NCBI RefSeq assembly: GCF_016908565.1
Contig: NZ_JAFBED010000015.1
Location: 1 to 58,938 of the forward strand
Source: Sutcliffiella tianshenii
Lineage (GTDB): Bacteria; Bacillota; Bacilli; Bacillales; Bacillaceae_I
Reading direction: 5' to 3'
DNA length: 58,938 nucleotides
Under the pieces are notes generated by a model. It did not search any database and had not been told where the DNA came from. It saw nothing but the letters and a program-made list of their open reading frames with translations. How positions within the stretch are numbered: position 1 is the first letter of the stretch; each line of letters begins with the position of its first letter. The position numbers and the translations under genes were made by a program. This document shows, in pieces, positions 57,058 through 58,938 of the stretch.

Positions 57058-58386
57058 ATGAAGAAATATTTTGAGTTTGAAAAATTCGGAACAAGCTATA
57101 AAACAGAATCCATTGCAGGTTTGACGACGTTCCTTGCAATGGCCTACATCCTGATCGTCAATCCATTGATGCTTTCTTTGGCAAGCGTAGGGGATTATCC
57201 CGACGCCCTTCGCATGGATCAAGGAGCGGTCTTCACGGCTACAGCATTATCAGCAGCTATCGGTTGCTTAGTCATGGGGCTATACGCCAAGTATCCGATC
57301 GCACTTGCTCCCGGTATGGGACTTAACGCGTTCTTCGGTTATACGGTAGTTCTTACAATGGGCATCCCTTGGCAAACTGCTTTGGCGGGGGTTTTGGTTT
57401 CTGGATTGATCTTCATCGCTTTGACACTTACAGGATTACGTGAAAAAATCATCAACTCCATTCCTGCAGAGTTAAAATATGCAGTCGGAGCTGGTATCGG
57501 ATTGTTCATCACCTTCATTGGTTTCCAAAATGCAGAAATAATTGTTGCGGATGGTGCAGTTCTTGTAGGACTTGGAGATTTAACATCAGGGAATACTCTG
57601 CTAGCGATCTTCGGATTAGTTTTGACAGTGATTTTTATGGTTCGAGGAATCAAAGGTGGAATCTTCTACGGTATCGTGATTACGGCTGCGGTCGGGATGA
57701 TGTTCGGTCTCATCGATACGCCTGCCAATGTCGTCAGCGCGCTACCACCAAGTTTGGATCCGACATTCGGTGCAGCTTTTGCTCACCTTGGTGACATCTT
57801 TACTATTGAAATGCTGGTTGTTATCCTGACTTTCCTTTTTGTAGACTTCTTTGATACAGCAGGGACGCTTGTAGCGGTAGCAAATCAGGCTGGACTTATG
57901 AAAGATAACAAGCTTCCTAGAGCAGGCAAGGCATTATTCGCAGATTCAACTGCAACAGTAGCAGGGGCAATCCTTGGAACATCCACTACTACTTCCTATA
58001 TAGAATCATCTGCCGGGGTGGCAGCTGGTGGGCGTACTGGTTTCGCATCCGTTGTTACAGCTTTACTTTTCATTCTTTCTCTTTGGTTCTTCCCGTTGTT
58101 ATCTGTCATCACAGAACCGGTGACAGCACCAGCGCTAATCATCGTAGGGGTACTTATGGTATCTGCGCTTGGAAAAATCAAATGGGACAATTTCGAAATC
58201 GCAGTACCGGCTTTCCTGACCATCATCGTGATGCCATTATCATATAGTATCGCAACAGGTATTGCGGCAGGCTTCATCTTCTACCCGATCACAATGATCA
58301 TGAAGGGCAGAGCAAAAGAGATTCATCCTATCATGTACGGTCTGTTCGTCATCTTCGTCTTGTACTTTGTGTTCTTGGTTGAATAG
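57058..58386 (+). CDS. pbuG: hypoxanthine/guanine permease PbuG
   Basis: A 442-residue permease of the AzgA-like NCS2 family, with 12-14 hydrophobic segments. Typical text: MKKYFEFEKFGTSYKTESIAGLTTFLAMAYILIVNP at the N-terminus, LAPGMGLNAFFGY, the substrate-site segment LFVDFFDTAGTLVAVANQAG and STATVAGAILGTSTTTSYIESSAGVAAGGRTG. The start at 57058 has GAGGAGG upstream; open codons before it belong to the riboswitch leader. Imports purine bases and is repressed when guanine is abundant. Confidence 0.96.
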   Translation: MKKYFEFEKFGTSYKTESIAGLTTFLAMAYILIVNPLMLSLASVGDYPDALRMDQGAVFTATALSAAIGCLVMGLYAKYPIALAPGMGLNAFFGYTVVLTMGIPWQTALAGVLVSGLIFIALTLTGLREKIINSIPAELKYAVGAGIGLFITFIGFQNAEIIVADGAVLVGLGDLTSGNTLLAIFGLVLTVIFMVRGIKGGIFYGIVITAAVGMMFGLIDTPANVVSALPPSLDPTFGAAFAHLGDIFTIEMLVVILTFLFVDFFDTAGTLVAVANQAGLMKDNKLPRAGKALFADSTATVAGAILGTSTTTSYIESSAGVAAGGRTGFASVVTALLFILSLWFFPLLSVITEPVTAPALIIVGVLMVSALGKIKWDNFEIAVPAFLTIIVMPLSYSIATGIAAGFIFYPITMIMKGRAKEIHPIMYGLFVIFVLYFVFLVE

Positions 58387-58395
58387 ATTACTAGA

Positions 58396-58432
58396 AACCT
58401 ACCCCTGCTCCTTAATGGAGCGGGGGTTTTTA
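58396..58432 (+). terminator. terminator of pbuG
   Basis: ACCCCTGCTCC/GGAGCGGGGGT stem followed by T5, shortly after the stop. Confidence 0.92.
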
Positions 58433-58877
58433 TATGTAGATAGATAGATGGAAAAAACTTCTGGAGATTAATTGGTTTATTACGTTTAGATAGAGTGGGT
58501 GCCGGTAATTACATATAGTACATAGACAGAAAAGCTGAAGGGAGTTTGATAGAGAAGGAGAAGTTTTAGTCTCTTAGATATTATTTCAGAAAAACAGTTG
58601 ACGTGGTTATAAGTTAGATGGTATATTATTATTCGTTGCCGCAAAACACGAATTTACTATTCGAAACAAAGGGGCAGCAAAAAAATTCAAAAAACATGTT
58701 GACCTTCGGTGGCCATCATGGTATAGTAATTAAGTCGCCACGGAGCGACAAGCTAAACGGTTGAAATGATCTTTGAAAACTAAACAAAACAACAGCGTCC
58801 ACGTTAATCTCATAGAGATTAACAAAGAACGAAAATGTAACACAAGCTAGTCAACATTTGAGCATAAGCTCAAACTC
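58433..58877 (+). promoter_or_regulatory. rRNA operon promoters P1, P2 and leader
   Basis: P1: TTGACG (58598-58603) and TATATT (58622-58627), spacing 18. P2: TTGACC (58699-58704) and TATAGT (58722-58727), spacing 17. The leader has TGATCTTTGAAAACTAAAC (boxA-like antitermination region) at about 58768-58786 and a TTTGAGC/GCTCAAA hairpin just before 16S. The first 160 bases hold nothing else that I can identify. Confidence 0.9.

Positions 58878-58938
<61 letters not shown>

Overview
The window comes from the chromosome of a spore-forming Bacillaceae bacterium (Bacillus sensu lato). It runs from the 3' end of one rRNA operon (partial 5S, initiator tRNA-Met, tRNA-Asp) to the start of another (tandem rrn promoters, leader, first bases of 16S). 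Gene order at both ends matches Bacillus subtilis: thiL-tsaE-tsaB-rimI-tsaD / ydiF / rex-tatA-tatC / ydiK-ydiL / groES-groEL on the left, and yeaC-yeaD-yebA-guaA-pbuG on the right. Germination genes, Gram-positive ribosome-binding sites, CIRCE, PurR-like boxes and guanine riboswitches support the assignment.

Layout. 0-13.2 kb is conserved core: thiamine phosphate kinase, the tRNA t6A genes, an ABC-F ATPase, the redox repressor Rex, a minimal Tat system and GroESL under CIRCE control. A DnaA-box cluster lies between tsaD and ydiF. 13.2-18.6 kb holds an integrase relic, a gerA-gerB-gerC germinant-receptor operon and a DUF3231 gene. 18.6-24.6 kb is a formaldehyde cassette. The ribulose-monophosphate genes hxlAB diverge from zwf, a short 6-phosphogluconate dehydrogenase gene, an unknown gene and hxlR, and the two divergent promoters are mirror images. 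Together these enzymes can fix formaldehyde and oxidise the resulting hexose phosphate to CO2. 24.6-28.9 kb is a scarred accessory stretch: an Rrf2 relic, a mini zinc-ribbon protein, an MnmA enzyme, an NmrA-type oxidoreductase and decayed genes. 29-37.7 kb is an AT-rich surface-sugar cluster (WbsX-like protein, nucleotide-sugar enzymes, GT61 glycosyltransferase, methyltransferase).

38-39.3 kb is guaC behind a PurR-type promoter and a guanine aptamer whose layout predicts ligand-dependent switching ON. 39.5-45.4 kb encodes a sortase-anchored protein of about 1,950 residues with three lamin-tail repeats and a metallophosphoesterase domain. 45.6-49.9 kb carries a PhyH dioxygenase with an AraC regulator, a VOC protein, a solitary RsbT-like kinase and a DUF2294 protein. 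50.3-58.4 kb is yeaC-yeaD-yebA, then guaA and pbuG, each behind a guanine aptamer.

The most unusual signals are three. First, the predicted ON-type guanine riboswitch of guaC. Second, two copies (48.9 and 54.7 kb) of a ~170-nt element with compensatory changes in its stems and interleaved pairings. Third, a set of tyrosine-recombinase C-terminal relics whose antisense strand forms intrinsic terminators. All functional statements rest on reading sequence and recalled family knowledge; no search or folding program was run.
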